Positions 46,727 through 58,223 of a DNA stretch of 64,000 nucleotides are shown piece by piece. Where the stretch lies: NCBI GenBank assembly GCA_022225965.2, contig JAKJXP020000059.1, positions 62,001 through 126,000 on the forward strand. The letters are read 5' to 3'. The notes under the pieces were generated by a model. It did not search any database. It saw only the letters and a program-made list of their open reading frames with translations, and was not told the DNA's origin. The position numbers and the translations under genes were made by a program. How positions within the stretch are numbered: position 1 is the first letter of the stretch; every line of letters begins with the position of its first letter. This DNA comes from Diatrype stigma (taxonomy: Eukaryota; Ascomycota; Sordariomycetes; Xylariales; Diatrypaceae).

Positions 46727-48878
46727 CTACGACTCGAGCGCCGCTGCTGTTTTCTCGCTCTCAACAGCGTTGGCGGCGTCTGGCTTGACGAGGTCCCGCA
46801 GCTGGAAGATGGTCTGGAAGTTCTGCTGCTTGACGAACCAGGCATTCACGAGCTTCCACTCCTGGCTGGGGTCTTTGAATCGAATCTGTATTTGCTTGTT
46901 AGTCACAGAGAAGAAATGATGCTTGTTGGCCTGAGGTGAAATGGAAAGCGAATGTTTTGAAGACAGTGTAGGAAGGAGTGGGAAGGCAAGGGAAGGAAAT
47001 AGACTAGGAAGAAAGGCTTTTACCTCGAACCGCCGCAGCAAGCTCGGCACCACCTTGTAGATCTCCAGCAGGCTGATGTTCTTGCCGATGCAGGTGCGGC
47101 TGCCCATGCCGAACTGGAACATCATGCCGTTCATCTCGCGGACGCGCCTCTCCCTCTCGGCCCTCGCGCCCGCGTCGTCGCCGAGCGGGTTCCCGCCGCC
47201 GTCGTCCTCGACGAGCCACCTCTCGGGCCGGTAGGCGTCGACGTCGGCGCCCCAGATCTCGGGCCGGCGGTGGATGATCCAGGCCGAGCAGCCGACGATG
47301 GTGCCGCCCTTGACGTAGCGCCCGGCGATCTCGGCCCCGGGCTCGGGAACGATGCGCTCCAGCGGCAGGCCCGCCGCCGGGTGCAGCCGGAAGGCCTCCT
47401 TGACGCAGGCGTCGAGGTACGGCAGCCGCTGGCTCTCGGCCCAGGTGACGAGCCCGGAGCCCTCGGGATCGGAGAAGAAGCCCGCGCGCGCCGCCCCGTC
47501 GATCTCGGCCCGCAGCCGCGCCAGCGCCCGCGGGTTCCGCAGCAGGTGGTAGAACACGGCCGCGAGCGAGATGGCCGTCGTCTCGGACCCCGCGAACGCC
47601 ATCGACACCGCCATCGTCAGCACCAGCGTGTCCGACATGAAGTCCGGCCGCGCGTCGCGCGCCGCCAGGAACTTGGACAGCAGGTCCCGCGACGCGCTTG
47701 TGTTCGAGCCCTTGCCAACGCCAACGCCGCTGCTGTCGACCACGGGAAGGAGCGGCTTGTCCGGGTCGCCGCGCAGGTTGGGCCCCAGACGCTCCGCCAT
47801 GCGCGCCCGCGCGAACTTGGCGACGGGCATCGTGGCGTCGAGGAAGCCCCATTGCGAGAGCTTGAGGTAGAGCGGGTTCTTGAGGAAGAGGAGGTCTAGC
47901 CAGGGGATTTGGCCGATCTGGAGGAGGTGAGGGGGGGAGGTTTGTTGGGTTAGCCTTTCTTTCTTCTGTCATCACTCCTCTTATATACGAAGGCGCGATG
48001 TTGTCACTTTTGAGAATATGGGTAGCCTCCTGATAAATATGCGTTTTTGTATGAAAAGATTGGGGGGGAGCGGGCTTGACCGGGAAAGGGAGAAAAAAGG
48101 GGGCAAGCAGGTGTGATCTTACCGGTGCGACGTAGAGGAATAAGTTCCCGAGGTAGTTCACGATGCCGTCGATGTCCTCGTTCTTCTCGATGAACCCGTG
48201 GCGCTTCGAGTACGTGATCTCGCCGATCACGTCGAAGGCGTAGAACTGCAGCCACTGGGTGAAGTTGCACCCGTCCGGGTTGTTGACGAAGAGCTTCTCG
48301 GTCTGCTTGAGGAACAGCTTCGTGGTGTTGTCGACGAAGGGCTCGTACTGCACCAGCGCCGACATGGCGAAGGCCGAGTTGACGCTTCGCCGGAATTGCG
48401 CGTGGAAGTCGTTATCCGTCGTGCTGAAGAGCGAAGCCAGGTTGCGCCCCTTCACGGTCGATTGCTGTACAACGTAGAAATCGGACTGTGTAGTTATGAT
48501 CGCCAGGTCAGTTCTGTGTGTGGTAAGTCTAATACCATGGAGGTCGCGTAGGGAGGATCTCACCTTCAGGAACCCTTTGTTGAGTCCATAAATGGTTTTC
48601 AGAGCCTTTGGGTCTGCGAACGATAGGGTGTTCGGTCCCAGGCGGACGACATCGCCATACTTGGCGTGTAGTCTCTGGTGAGTAAGCTCGGGGCGTTGGC
48701 CGTACACATCCCAAAGCCTCCAAAAGTCTGTCAAAGAGGCCAGGAATGGCCCAGGGTACTTATTTAGGCCATTGTGATATCGATTCCTTACTAGCCGTCC
48801 GACGACGACTACGAGAAGGATTGGGAGCCAGTAACTAGCCAAAAGTCCCAACACCACGGAAGTTCCAGATCCCCCCAT
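46727..48878 (-). CDS. Cytochrome P450 monooxygenase, pisatin-demethylase-like, 576 aa
   Basis: There are four exons on the minus strand: 48878-48564, 48485-48123, 47917-47024 and 46885-46727, all phase 0. The N terminus has a single hydrophobic anchor (residues 8-27) followed by the PGPFLA hinge, so the enzyme is tethered to the ER. The I-helix oxygen-activating motif AGSETT is at 335-340, ExxR (EAFR) at 400-403, PERW downstream, and the heme loop FGMGSRTCIG at 495-504 with Cys502 as the iron ligand. Sequence style (LPYLDACVKEAFRLHPAAGLPLERIVP) matches fungal pisatin-demethylase/CYP57-like groups that oxidise plant or fungal small molecules. Introns 1 (78 nt) and 3 (138 nt) are multiples of three without stops, so retention would keep the frame. 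The third exon is very GC rich, which creates long false antisense frames. Confidence 0.92.
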
Positions 48879-49639
48879 TGTCTCTCCTATGATCTTCTCT
48901 GGGTCAACCTATCCTTGGTCAAGCCGTCGATGCTTTTCTGACGCATATATACTCCGTAAATGATAATGGTTCGGGGTGCGCGAAGGACAACAACCGGAAA
49001 GTCGTAGCTCGTGGAGGAAGCTCCAAGACAGCTCTACTACGATTTTCAACAAGGCCTTGAGGTCTGATTACCTGTCAGGACTAAACATGCGTCGTGAGGT
49101 GTGCGGCTGATTTCCAAAGTAACCCAGAAGCTATGCCCAGGATTAAGCTGCAAATGGACTCGACACGGCCCGATCCAGTCAGGCAAGGGCTAGGATGCTT
49201 TATATTAAGGTTGATATCCCGTGCAGGACCGGAAAACAAGGCTATTATTATGTTGCTTGTACACACCTGTATATTGTGCATCTTGCAGATTGTGCGCTGG
49301 TTTCTATGTAAGGGATACCCATTTTTCCCCTTCTCCTTTTCTCCTTCATCCAAAGATAGGATGCCGGCAAATTCATAAGGCCTTAGACATCACGCTAGGT
49401 AGTTACTAGGATGTATTTGTTTGGGGGCCTTAACGCAAACCTGATCGATTCGCATACATCTCATCTTTCGTCTCGGTTGGCGACGCCGACAAGAGTCGAA
49501 GCGTGGGCGTTCGGGATCTGGGGAACCCCCGTATGAGACCCGCGAGCTAATGCTCGGCGGTGCCATTAGGAATGAGGGGGTGGGGTCATATTGAACTAGG
49601 CACTTGGGGAAGAAAGTTGATTGCGAGCTTCCTACCGAC

Positions 49640-49672
<33 letters not shown>

Positions 49673-52600
49673 CCAGGTGGACTATACCAGACTGGAGAGG
49701 AGGAGCGGAGAGCAAGCAAGCAAGCGAAAGAAGCACGATGATGGCGATGTTGTTCGGACATAGCGAGGAATGGGACTTTGCAGAATGGTCCGGCAGATGT
49801 GTCGCCCAATAACGTTGCGGCGATTTCGGACCGGGATCGCGGCAGCATCTGCCGGGATTAAGCAAAGACCGAAGGGATTATATATTGTCCCTGGGCAAGG
49901 CCTCAGGTCCCGAGGCTCAAGTCCGTCTGGGCAGTGGGTTCCAGTAGCCAGTTTATACGTAGCCTCTTCTGTCGTGTTTGGTAGTCATGATCGACCAGCC
50001 ATACTTAGCCCCATACAAACCTGTATCACCGGAATGCTAAAGGCGGATCCTGTCAACCGATAGCTGAGATTGATCGTCAACTGTTCGAGGTGCACGATCA
50101 TGTCTACACAGCTTAGTTACATTTGTGAGAAGGCCACAGATAGGTACCTAACAACATGCATGCAGGGTACTCGGCCCCCAAGATTGACAGAAGGGAGAAG
50201 TGCCGGCTTCGTGTAATCATGCAGTAAGCTGCGCCTCTAGGGGATGCGCGCGCTAAGAAATCGGCAATGGAGTTGGGGAGCAGGTTGGACTATTATTAGT
50301 TGAGGATTCGGCAGATGGTCCGGTGTCGAGAGTCAGGACGGGGTCCTGGCCAGCAACCAACCACCGGCCTGCAAAGCACGGCCATCGTCATACATAACCA
50401 AGGTAAGCGGGTTGCCGTGTTAGTCATGTTGGCATAACCTCCTATCAACTAGCTTTTGCGGGTCATAAACCGTCGAACTCGTAGCGTGATCTCGCTTGGA
50501 AGATGATGTAACAGTATCTATAGAATGACGACCTGGGTAGTCGTTTGATATAGGATATAAGATAAGATAGGTAGGTACCTATATGAACAAGTTCTTGAAG
50601 CCAGCAGAGCTTTCTCCAACCTCGGGTAACCAACCAACCGCGTAAACCCAGGAGATGCCCAGAGCCCGTGCACGACACGGTGGGGATGCCATATTTAGTG
50701 GATATCGGTAGATTCAACTTCAGCCCCCTACCCCTTTTTCGTAGTTATTGCACTCGTAATTCTCTATATTCCAGATGCTCATTCACATGATCAGCACCAT
50801 CACACCATCACACCATTTTCACCGCACTCTGCCTTCGCATTTATTTCTGTAGGAGTGTCTGCCAGAAGCTGACTACCCTCATTGAAGGCGTCCACAATAT
50901 TAGGTAGTGATCTAAGGCCCCCTCTTGGTAACCGTTGATATTGGCAACCAAAGACTTCCCTAACTACATGTCAATCTACCGCAGCTTCAGAAGAGGCGGT
51001 GCAATATCAACCAAAGACAGGGTATAACGAGGCAAACGAATCCCTATTGTTGCTTGATGAAGCTCCAAGTATTCCCACGCATGGCCTAGCAAATCGGGAT
51101 CCTCAGAGACGAGCCACAGACTTGATATAGAAGTTCATCCTTGCATAAGACAACGGTTGCTATACTCATGCAGGGGAGTTACCCAAGCAATAAGGCTGAG
51201 CATTACCTCAATACCATTTGGTATCAGTCGAATTTCGTAACCTTGTGCAATTAATTATTTAAATGGGACACGTTATGTAGAGTTAAGTAAATACAAGGCA
51301 ATATACTTTGAAGACTTTACATGACACTTATCGCAGCTCTCTTGACATGACATGTTTATATTTGAACGCTATTACTATGTATGAGCCCGGTCACCACTTG
51401 AAATCGATCCATAGCGTCGTAATATGGGCATCATAGCTCCTGAGGATGGATGCTAAGTTAGCCTGCCAATATGGCACATGCTGTAGGATTCTAAACTTTC
51501 TCAGTCATCCCAATCAAGCGACAATAGTAGTTTTTGTGGTTAGCTAGATAATCATATTGATATCATATACGAGGAGGGAAGGTGCAGCTTCGAACAAAAC
51601 GTTAAGGGGTAGCTGGAAGTTCAAGCAATACGCCACCATGATATAATCATCAGTCTAGATGTGCTACTGCATACCTATATGATTACAAATTTTCTTTTGT
51701 TCCCGCCAACACTCATTTGGTGTCACAGTGTACCCTACCACAGGAAGACATTGAACCTGCCCTGAACCATGAAAGAGAAAAAATGCCTCAGCATCCCCGG
51801 TCTTCACTCCTGCTTCTTGTTTCAAAGGGGGTCGGGAAGCTCTGGGCGGGAAAGGTTATGATACCTAGAGTGCTAATTAGATCCGAGAAGGGGTATACAT
51901 GGAACCCCTAGTTAGAGCTTCGAAAACACGCTACAACTCAAGGTAAGTAGCCGACGCCGGGTGAGACCTTGGTGACTTATCGTACAGTGTTCATATATTA
52001 TTCACGCGGATGAATTCCTACAGTACCAACGACTATTATGGTAGTCCTTTAATCATAGTCCAAGACTGTCTGCGAGATTCGTCTCCTAGTAATATAGGTC
52101 ACCATCTTGTTTGGCAGGCTATCAGTACGCCGGGTTTCCAATATAAGAAAACTTCAAATACAGCACGGTAAGTCTGAATCTCTGTTCTTATGGGTTCCCA
52201 TGCAGTGTCTTTATTTACTGGCATGCAGAATTCCAAGCCATGGAAGGCATGAACTCCCATACCTATATTAAACTGTAGTTCCATGGAGATTGCTTCATTG
52301 TATTCTTCTTATAGTTGTGGGACACGTCGATCCCAGACCAGAAGCTCCAGCACTCTAGTAGTATATCTTAATTGCATTTCATCTATGACCAACGTAGGTA
52401 GTCAATAACAACCTGCCTTCCAATAAATACCCTGGTTATTGGCTTTCATACAAGACCAAAGATGGTAGGCGCACCGGTATGGATCTTGGCAAAGTGAATG
52501 TTATTCAGTACCTTTTCTCCTGATCACCACCACCCTGACCCCTTTTCGAGATGTAGACTACTGCCAAATTATGTAAGAAAGGGGCACCATTATACGTTAG

Positions 52601-53724
52601 TGTACGTTCACATTGGCCACTCACTCCCGCATCCGAGGTTTGGAGCCACTGAAATACCATCCCCTGTTTTAATGAGACAGTCACTATGTGAATGCATACT
52701 CGCCAAGAGCTGGAAGTGGAAGGTATGCCCCATCACATACAGTGACATAGGGTAGGGTATAGCTGGGTATACTGTTAGCGATAACAATGTAGCTGGATGC
52801 AATGATTGCGTAGCTGCTATTTCAATGAACTGAGGACCTGCTACAATGAGCAGCTTTGCTTCTCCGATGAGAGAATTACGTATGTTCACCTGCATTACAA
52901 CCGGAACGTGAGGGGCTGATTCGGGTGTCACTCCTCTATAGTAAAGTTGTATCTATCCTCTAGATAACTAAAGACCTTGCTCCAAGGGGGCCGTTTAGTA
53001 AGGCTTATCATGTGTTATATGCACTTGTGCTCCTCGGAGAGATCTCGTTTTCCTATTTGCATTGTAGTTACCCTCCTTGGATCACCCTTCGGCCAAGTTG
53101 AGCACAGCAGTAGAGTATATCTGAAACAGCTCACCTGAACGCACCTACCCCGAAGACTTTTGGAGTATATCTGCCGACCTTGGCAAGGTATTGGATCGAT
53201 AGCGCCTCTTGGGACAACATGCGCGTGACGCAGACATGCATTTCTCAGTATCGGTATTTTGATAGGTTTGAGGGCTTGATTGGACTATAAAGTCGCAATC
53301 AAGCGTCAACGAAGTCTTGGGAACGGGGAGTAGCTCGCTGTATGTCTGTCGGCTGAAGTTGAAAAGGAGGAGGGTGTGCTCCATTGGGTAATATACTGCT
53401 GCCAAGAACTGATGTGATTATCCAATCCCAAGCTCGCATGCCACGAACAAGAGAATACGGAAATATATGGGTCTCGAATACTACGATGCAGATAAATGCA
53501 GTGTGGGGGAGGGGACACCTTTATCAGGGTCCTTGACGATCATGGAAGATAGCGTTCCGGCGACTATTAGCAGTATTGAACGATCTTTATAAATAGAGGC
53601 TTAAACCTAGAGAGAAAGGGATTGCAATTGGAATGGTGTTTGGTGATAACGCGCTTCGTGACTCGTAAAGAATTCGACTAGTTAAGATATTATACGGTGA
53701 CGCGCAGCTTCCCAAGACAGCATC
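48879..53724. other. Long divergent spacer, no gene recognised
   Basis: This is 4.8 kb between the first P450 (-) and the dioxygenase (+). It is AT-richer than the flanking genes. It contains a CAGG tetranucleotide array (49641-49672). Frames are at most about 150 codons; the longest overlap the CAGG array. I see no backbone synthase fragment, transcription factor or RNA gene. Confidence 0.5.
49641..49672. repeat. (CAGG)8 tetranucleotide microsatellite
   Basis: There are eight perfect CAGG units. They create apparent open frames on both strands with repetitive Ala/Gly/Arg/Gln or Leu/Pro/Ala/Cys residues, which I do not treat as coding. Confidence 0.92.
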
Positions 53725-54914
53725 ATGGCTCCTACAACAGAGATCCCCCAGACCGTCCAATGGAATGGAAAGAAGGTTCCAGTCTACCCCATGGAGACGG
53801 TCGACTTCAGTCGGCTGCTCTCCCAGGAGCCAGCTGAGCTCGAGAAGACGCTCCGGTGCTGCCAGAAGGAGGGTTACTTCTACCTGGACCTGAACAACAT
53901 CGACGGTCGTAGATTCCTCGAGGACCAGCAGCAGACGCTCGAGCTTATGCACAAGTTCTTCGAGTCACCGCTCGAGGCCAAGAACGAGTTCGGACTGATC
54001 GCCCCCCATCTCGGTTATGAAGGCGTTGGCTCGCGTAACGGTGTCCTGCCCAACACCCGAGATGGATACGAGATGATCAAGGTTAGTAGACCACTGACCC
54101 GAGACCCCAGACCTAGCTAGGCATTGAACCGAGAGGCTTACCTACCCGTTTCGTGCTGCAGGTATCCCGTGACGAGATCCAGAAGGACTCCCCGCACATC
54201 CCCCACGTGATCAAGAACAGCCCCGACATGAAGGTGCTGGAGCACGCCATCTCGGGCTCCAACATCGTGACCAAGGCGATCCTGTCGTCGCTGTCGACGG
54301 CGCTGGGCCTCACGGGGGCGGAGCGGTTCGAGAACGCGCACCGGAACGACCGGCCGTCGACCAGCACGCTGGCGATGATGCACTACATCCCGTCGGACCC
54401 GGCGCAGGACCTCAACGTGGGCCACCAGAAGCACACGGACATCAGCTCGCTGACGCTGCTCTTCACGGAGCAGTGGGGCCTGCAGGTGCGGCCGCCGGGG
54501 GCCAAGGAGTTCGGGTTCGTGGCGCCGCAGCCGGGGTGCGCCGTCATCAACGTCGGCGACTCGCTCCGGTTCGCGAGCCGGCACACGTTCCAGTCGTGCA
54601 TCCACCGCGTGGTGCCGTTCGACCCGACCGAGCACCGCTACTCGATCGCCTACTTCCTCCGCGCCGAGAACGACACCATGTTCACCGACAGCGAGGGCCG
54701 CTACATCACCGCCGGCCAGTGGCACGACGAGAAGTTCTTCGCCTTCATCAACCCGCCCGAGGTCCAGGCCATGGCCCCCAAGTCCATGCTCCTGGGCGGC
54801 ATGACCGAGGAGGACGAGGAGGAGGAGGAGACGCCGGCGGCGGCCGAGCCGACCAAGGATGCTCCTAGCCCCGTGATAGCCGCTGCGAACGGCGAGTCCG
54901 TCGCAGCTTACTAG
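53725..54914 (+). CDS. 2-oxoglutarate/Fe(II)-dependent dioxygenase, IPNS-like, 369 aa
   Basis: There are two exons, 53725-54081 and 54162-54914, with donor GTTAGT, acceptor CTGCAG and phase 0. The N-terminal DIOX_N region covers about 20-125, with QKEGYFYLDL and the FFESPLEAKNEF helix. The catalytic double-stranded beta helix follows. Fe(II) ligands are His210 and Asp212 in HTD and His267 in SCIHRV; the 2-oxoglutarate clamp is Arg278-Tyr-Ser280. The set is complete, so the enzyme should be active: hydroxylation, desaturation or ring formation on a small molecule, cytosolic. Residues 335-369 form an acidic then Ala/Pro-rich tail (EEDEEEEE) beyond the fold. Exon 2 is markedly GC rich. The gene opens a row of three same-strand genes (dioxygenase, MFS, Dal5-type) and faces the first P450 across a 4.8-kb spacer, which suggests a tailoring function. 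Confidence 0.92.
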
Positions 54915-55839
54915 ATTGCTCTCTTTAGGCTACTGGGAATGAATAGCCAGGGTAAGGGCGGGGAAGGACGCCCAAAAGCAGGTAACAAACTGTGGCAATA
55001 CAAACGTGTATATATGGAAAGGTCAAATATCGGATAACAAACAACAATGTCTGGAAAACAGCAGCTCAGAGTGTCCACTGTGTAGATGCCCGTGCTACAA
55101 ATCTCATCTGTACATAACCATGATCTGGATATAGCAGGTAAGGCTATCATCACCTAGGACATGCCAAGTACCTATTGGCGACTTTTCATGCCTCAGTGGT
55201 TCTTTCTACCCCGAAGGATAACCACAAGGGTCTTCCCGAACCTTGAAGCCATGAATGTATGGGTTTTAAAGGGGGATATTGCGCGAAGTTGCTACTTACC
55301 TCACGGGCTACATGAGCTTTAGTCCCAATATACATACATAGGTTACATAAGTGCTTGATGTACTTCGTACCTACGCAGTCTATCCCATACCTACGAAGAT
55401 CCGAGCCGAGAACTCCGAGAAGCGTGGACGTCCAGATCTTTCAAGTCCAGTTGCAATCGAGTGCTGATTAATTGAAGAAGAAGATATATTTGAACAATGA
55501 TGCTCCGTGCTTGTTTCAATGGTTAAGAATTACCTATAGTTATTGTCTATCTAGGCAGGTACATACATGCATAGTAGTTGCAGCCTACCCTTATGACGGC
55601 TAGACTCTAGAGGTAAGTACGTGCATCTCCAGGGCTGTATTCGCTCGAACCTGCTGCCCAGACCGCATCGCATGTCCAGCTAGTACGAGCTCGTCTAAGC
55701 ACCTTCTTCTTTTCCTTTCGAGTCATTCAGGCAATTTCACCCCCTTCAACAAGCATTTGAGTTGCTAGATCGAATTGTCCCAAAGCCGCTAAGATCTGGC
55801 TGGGGCTAGAGGAGCCGACCTCCTTTTCTTGGCGACATC
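54915..55839. promoter_or_regulatory. Spacer between dioxygenase and MFS genes
   Basis: This 925-base spacer in a tandem pair includes a TACTTCGTA motif at 55361 followed by CCTACG, and pyrimidine-rich DNA (CTTCTTCTTTTCC) near 55700. It has no coding content. Confidence 0.45.
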
Positions 55840-57462
55840 ATGGAAGAACCCGAAAGCGGTGGCAGCGCACCTGCGCACTTGGCACGCAAAAGCCTACCCC
55901 TCAAGATTCTGGAGGAGCTTGGGCTGGTATCCCTGTATCGTTCGTCTTCTGACGTGAAGTTGCTCTGCCTGCAACGCTTCGTTCGGCTGTTCGCATATGG
56001 CATATCAACGCTTGTGCTGGTGGCCTACCTGGAGGCACTCGGGGCCACCAAGACGGATATCGGTCTCTTTATGACATTGACTCTGGTGGGAGATGTGTGC
56101 ATAAGCTTTCTTCTCACTCTGTTCGCGGATGCGCTGGGCCGCAAGGCCATCCTCGCTCTGGGGTCGATCCTCATGGTAGCCAGTGGCGTTGTGTTCGCAG
56201 CCTCTGGGAACTATTGGGTGCTCTTGGTCGCAGCCATCGTTGGTGTCATCAGTCCAAGGTAAGATAGATACCGCTTTCAGGGTGAAGCACCATACACATA
56301 CGCTGACACGAGGTTCCGAAGCGGAAATGAGATTGGACCGTTCAAGGCCATTGAAGAGAGCATCATAGCGCACCTCACTGAGCCTCAGAATCGTGGAGAT
56401 ATATACGCCTGGTATGGCCTGCTCGGTTTCGCAGGTTCCGCCGTCGGCATGGCGGGCTGCGGTTGGGTAGTGCACCACTTGACACAGGTCCGCCAATGGG
56501 ACGTCATTCCTTCATATCGTGCCATATACTTGGGGTACGCGGCGATGGGGGTTTTGAAATTGACCCTCTCGTTACTCTTGTCCCGCTCTGTCGAGTTAGA
56601 AAGAAAGCAGCGACGGGCTACTCAAACCCCCGGAAATGGCGAGACAACACCCTTACTCGATAGTAGGGTAGAGGAGGCACCAAAGAAAGGACTACGTTCT
56701 TTACTTCCCGATATCAGCAAAGATAGCGTTGCGGTTGTCATCAACTTATGCCTGCTTTTTGCCGTCGACTCCTTTGCATCTGGGCTTACTCCTATGTGAG
56801 TTTCATCGAATCCAACCAGTTTCATTACCTATCTAACTAGGGATACATCTAGGTCGTGGATCACATACTATATTCGATCTAAATTCAACGTGGAAGAAGG
56901 CATACTTGGTACGATCTTCTTCGTATCTCAAATGCTTGCGGCTGTCTCGATGATCGTCGCCTCATCGCTCGCTAAACGATTTGGAAATGTAAATGTACGT
57001 GTTATTGCTCGAGCTGGTCGCTTGTTGGTGTCTCAATTGACTTTCATTCAGACCATGGTCTTTACCCACCTTCCATCGGCAATATTTCGAGCTCTTATCG
57101 GTGTGCCTAACGACATCCATATTGCATTACTCTTTCTACTTCTCAATGCCAGCACGCAGTCCATGGACACTGCGCCAAGGTCGGCATTCTTAGCCATGAT
57201 CATCCTCCCCGAGGAGAGAACTGCGGTCATGGGAGCTGCGAATGTGGTTAAAACTATTTCCCAGAGCCTCGGGCCACTTCTCACAGGGTTCCTAGCCGAC
57301 CATGACTTGTTCTGGGTATCGTTTCTCTGTTCCGGTAGCTTGAAGGCCTCATATGACCTGGGCTTGCTAGCTCTGTTTAAGAATAAAGAAAAGGAGAAGG
57401 AAGAAGCGGAACGGCAAAGGCTTCGAGAAGGAATCGAAGGAGAGTCGATAGATCGAGAATGA
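55840..57462 (+). CDS. Major facilitator superfamily transporter, 500 aa
   Basis: The exons are 55840-56258, 56322-56795 and 56853-57462. The first acceptor is CCGAAG, chosen because it restores ISPSGNEIGPF, a block conserved in fungal members; an AG 9 nt upstream would insert three residues. The N-terminal half has TM segments from about residue 50 onward, with the loop-2/3 signature FADALGRKAIL (a variant of the MFS G-x-x-x-D-R/K-x-G-R-K motif). A cytosolic charged loop lies in the middle (ERKQRRATQTPGNGETTPLL). The C-terminal half adds five or six helices and ends in a highly charged Lys/Glu/Arg tail. It is a plasma-membrane or vacuolar facilitator, substrate unknown. Position between an oxygenase and another transporter suggests product export or substrate uptake. 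Confidence 0.9.
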
Positions 57463-58223
57463 ACCTAGCCGTAGCTAATATAACCAGCACTAGAGGCGTT
57501 CATGGTAAGCTTAAACCCTCTTTATCCCCTTCGGTCACCCAACCTCTTACAACGTACCTGGCATGCATCGCAAGTAGTCTGCGAACGTATAGCTTGTCTA
57601 TCTTACACTCACCTCATGATAATTGAACCTTGCTCGCCAAAGTCCTAGCCATATGCAGCTTACCCCTGAATACGGATGTTGCCTACCAATGAACGGGAAC
57701 ACAGCTGCTGATACGACACGTGTTGTAGCCATGATATAACCGGATGTGCCCCCTAGGCGCACATTTGTATCACCATCATATACACCAATAAAGTATTCCT
57801 AAGCGATAAGGCAATACTGAACGTTCCGTCCGATATCGCCGTCCAGAAAGCCATACCAGATGTCTACATAGCTTAGATGGCGAGTCTTGCCCACAGCTGC
57901 GGCAAGACCCAGGGACCTTTGAATCATTTGCGAGGCATGATTTCCCGAGGGGCTGAGTAAGTGTGCATAAGGTGTGGTCACATCCGCCAGGCTACGTCGT
58001 GTACAATCCCCCCTCACTAGCACTTTAGCCACGCAGCCAGGATCAACCTCATTCTGACCAATCGATACCGCATTCGCTTAAACTCATCGCTATTAGAACT
58101 CAGGACTACAATGCTACATGCTCCCGAGTTATAAATCTACAGTTCTGGAGGAAGCATATCACACAAAGTGTAAAATGAGAAGAAAGTAGCTGTTATAAGT
58201 CAAGATCTAGCTGGTAATCCATC
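57463..58223. promoter_or_regulatory. Spacer between the two MFS genes
   Basis: This 761-base spacer lies between two plus-strand transporter genes. I see only short frames and no repeat. Confidence 0.4.

Noticed and set aside
47270..47899. 209-codon plus-strand open frame
   Set aside because: It is antisense to P450 exon 3, is Arg/Val/Gly rich without domain, and is a shadow of the GC-rich coding strand.
54138..54868. 195- and 131-codon frames over the dioxygenase
   Set aside because: They are other-frame readings of the GC-rich exon 2.
56311..56321. Alternative acceptor at 56312 in the MFS gene
   Set aside because: It is in frame but would insert three residues into a block (ISPSGNEIGPF) that is conserved without them.
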